This document shows, piece after piece, positions 6,584 to 8,184 of a DNA stretch of 8,184 bases. The translations under genes were made by a program, and so were the position numbers. Origin of the DNA: Comamonadaceae bacterium (GTDB lineage Bacteria; Pseudomonadota; Gammaproteobacteria; Burkholderiales; Burkholderiaceae_C); contig CANBRV010000095.1 in NCBI GenBank assembly GCA_947372005.1, positions 1 to 8,184 on the forward strand, given 5' to 3'. Each line of letters begins with the position of its first letter. The stretch's first letter is position 1. A model generated the notes under the pieces. The model ran no database searches and was not told the DNA's origin. It saw nothing but the letters and a program-made list of their open reading frames with translations.

Positions 6584-7840
6584 TTAACGTGTGTCGCGAT
6601 CACGACCACGCGCATTGGGCACAGCATTGGGTGTCGATGAGTTACTCGGCGCAGGTGTCGTAGCAGATGGCAAAACTATCTCACTACTAGCAGTGGCTTG
6701 GAACAATTTATCAAGCGGTAAATAAAGTAGCTGCGATCCTTGCTTGGAATCCACCATCACTTTAGTCACATTGCTATAAATCTGCTGCATCGTATCGGTG
6801 TAGAGGCGATCACGCATGACCTGCGGTGCGCGTTGGTACTCGGGGAGGATTGCTTTAAACCGCGAAGCATCACCCTCAGCTTGTGAAACAACTTTGGCTT
6901 TGTAACCTTCTGCTTCCTCACGCAGCCTTGCAGCTGCGCCCTCGGCACGCGGAATCACATCATTAGCATAAGCTTGACCTTCATTCTTGGCTCGGTCGCC
7001 GTCTTGTCCGGCTTTCAGAGCGTCATCAAATGCAGCTTGCACTTGCTCAGGCGGCTGCACGTTTTGTATGTTGACGCTAGAAATCAAGATCCCAGTTTTG
7101 TATGCATCCATTTGTGACTGGACCGATTTCACAATATCGCCAGCAATTGCTTCACGCTTTTCGTTTAGCACAGTATTCATTGTGCCTTTCCCAACAACCT
7201 CGCGTACAGCAGACTCTGCCGCAAGAATAACTGCCTCATCTGGATCGCGGTTATTGAAAATGTAATCAGATGAGCTTTTTAGCCTGTACTGCACCACAAA
7301 GCGCACATCGACGATATTCTCATCTTGAGTCAACATAGATGAATCACGCAAACTAGGAATCGCAGCACCAGAGCCTTGTGAGGCTGTCGATTGCACCACT
7401 TTATTACGGCCCACCTCGACTGAGCGCAACTGGCTGACTTGCACCACTTCGTGCGCCTCAAATGGATAAGGCAAACGCCAGTTAACACCCGCGCCTGTAA
7501 TGCCACCTGTCTCAGCACCTTTAAATTTACCAAAACGCATCACCACGGCTTGCTGACCTTCTTGCACAACATAAAAACCTGTGAGCAGCCAAATGAGCGA
7601 AATAACAGCGAATACGATGCCGAAGCTTTTACCCGCGGCCTTTGCATTCATAACTGGAGGCTGATTACTGCCATCGTTTGGCGGCGGCGTGTTACCAAAC
7701 TGATGCGTTTGTTGTGTGTCGTTTTTTTTGCCACCAAATAACCGGGAAATTTTGTTGTTAACGTCGCGCCATATCTCGTCTAAATCAGGCGGTTGGTTAA
7801 ACATGCGCTGCAGCGCTGGTGGCAAGAATGATAATTTCAT
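6584..7840 (-). CDS. hflK: HflK, SPFH-domain modulator of FtsH protease
   Basis: This 418-residue protein begins with a cytoplasmic segment containing DLDEIWRDVNNK and LFGG (about 19-37), typical of HflK. A Pro/Asn/Gln-rich linker follows, then one membrane helix at about 73-92, and then the SPFH domain starting VVQEGQQAVVMRFGKF. The segment SSMLTQDENIVDVRF (167-181) and the later NVQPPEQVQAAFDDA and GQAYANDVIPRAEG are conserved HflK landmarks. A coiled coil and a LLYLPLDKLF segment follow. The tail is rich in Ser, Thr, Pro and Arg and probably disordered. A Ser/Gly/Ala-rich stretch at about 150-163 looks like a small lineage-specific loop. HflK assembles with HflC around FtsH in the inner membrane. 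The start overlaps the hflX stop as ATGA, and no strong Shine-Dalgarno is seen, so coupling to hflX is likely. Confidence 0.97.
   Translation of the reverse strand: MKLSFLPPALQRMFNQPPDLDEIWRDVNNKISRLFGGKKNDTQQTHQFGNTPPPNDGSNQPPVMNAKAAGKSFGIVFAVISLIWLLTGFYVVQEGQQAVVMRFGKFKGAETGGITGAGVNWRLPYPFEAHEVVQVSQLRSVEVGRNKVVQSTASQGSGAAIPSLRDSSMLTQDENIVDVRFVVQYRLKSSSDYIFNNRDPDEAVILAAESAVREVVGKGTMNTVLNEKREAIAGDIVKSVQSQMDAYKTGILISSVNIQNVQPPEQVQAAFDDALKAGQDGDRAKNEGQAYANDVIPRAEGAAARLREEAEGYKAKVVSQAEGDASRFKAILPEYQRAPQVMRDRLYTDTMQQIYSNVTKVMVDSKQGSQLLYLPLDKLFQATASSEIVLPSATTPAPSNSSTPNAVPNARGRDRDTR
7837..7840 (-). other. ATGA stop-start overlap of hflX and hflK
   Basis: On the minus strand the hflK ATG (7840-7838) shares bases with the hflX TGA (7839-7837). 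This fits translational coupling within one operon and supports the hflK start. Confidence 0.8.
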
Positions 7841-8184
7841 ACTGTTGATTTTACCCAGCCTAGCAACATCTCTCGAAGCTCTGGGATACCTTTGTTAGTT
7901 AACGCACTCACATAGATCCGCGGCACTGTTTTGCCGTTTAACTCAAATTGCCCTATCAATCCATTAGGCTTTTCTTCGTCAGCAATTGCATCCAACTTAT
8001 TAAAAATTAATATTTGTGGAATCTCAGCCGCACCAATTTCGGCCAACACTTGCTGTACCTGTTCAATTTGCTCAAGGTGGCTAGAAGAAGCGGCATCAAT
8101 GACATGCAGCAACAAGTTTGCCTCTGCGGCCTCTTGCAGCGTGGCCTCAAACGCTTCAACCAATCCATGAGGGAGATCGCGAAT
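7837..8184 (-). CDS. hflX: HflX, ribosome-associated GTPase, C-terminal part
   Basis: The gene runs off the right edge; the last 115 codons are visible. The first residues, IRDLPHGLVEAF, directly follow the G3 DTVGF motif in HflX proteins, so about two thirds of the protein, including the N-terminal domain and the P-loop, lies outside. Visible are the FNKLD (G4) guanine-specificity motif and the VSAL (G5) motif, with the short C-terminal tail after it. HflX binds the large ribosomal subunit and splits stalled 70S ribosomes, for example after heat shock. An apparent TTG start at 8163 is internal, since the frame stays open to the edge and matches the family. The stop overlaps the hflK start. 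The promoter of the whole downstream run should lie beyond this edge. Confidence 0.95.
   Translation of the reverse strand: MRDLPHGLVEAFEATLQEAAEANLLLHVIDAASSSHLEQIEQVQQVLAEIGAAEIPQILIFNKLDAIADEEKPNGLIGQFELNGKTVPRIYVSALTNKGIPELREMLLGWVKSTV

Overview
The window looks like ordinary chromosomal DNA from a betaproteobacterium, most likely of the order Burkholderiales. Three things point there: the gene order hflX-hflK-hflC-hisZ-purA-phosphoribosyltransferase on one strand; the style of the HflK and HflC sequences; and the PurA sequence with its DWEKEGTPGYHMSTVGAE segment. Base composition looks close to balanced by eye (not computed), which is low for many Burkholderiales and would suit a freshwater or moderate-GC lineage. 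I cannot name a genus. I see no mobile elements, tRNA or rRNA genes, CRISPR arrays or obvious transfer signatures.

Layout. Bases 2-1464 (+ strand) hold two genes: the 3' part of a TesA-type SGNH esterase/thioesterase, then mnmH (tRNA 2-selenouridine synthase), which starts inside the tesA stop codon (ATGA overlap). From 1406 to the right edge everything lies on the - strand. In transcription order (right to left) this is: the 3' part of hflX (GTPase), hflK, hflC, hisZ, purA, a purine-type phosphoribosyltransferase, and a metC-like PLP-dependent cystathionine beta-lyase. Gaps within this run are 10-32 bp or the genes overlap, so it is very likely a single operon or superoperon whose promoter lies beyond the right edge. 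The two gene sets converge, and the last 59 bp of mnmH and metC overlap tail to tail.

Functionally, HflX is a ribosome-associated GTPase. HflK and HflC form the membrane SPFH complex that controls the FtsH protease. HisZ activates the first histidine enzyme (short-form HisG, expected elsewhere), which uses ATP and PRPP. PurA turns IMP into adenylosuccinate on the way to AMP. The phosphoribosyltransferase probably salvages a purine base with PRPP. The lyase makes homocysteine for methionine. The histidine and purine steps share PRPP, ATP and AICAR/IMP, so their linkage makes metabolic sense.

There is no gene-free stretch longer than about 35 bp. I found no strong candidate for an undescribed system. 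The points most worth a check are the substituted active-site positions in the MetC-like enzyme, the long convergent coding overlap, and the tesA-mnmH coupling.
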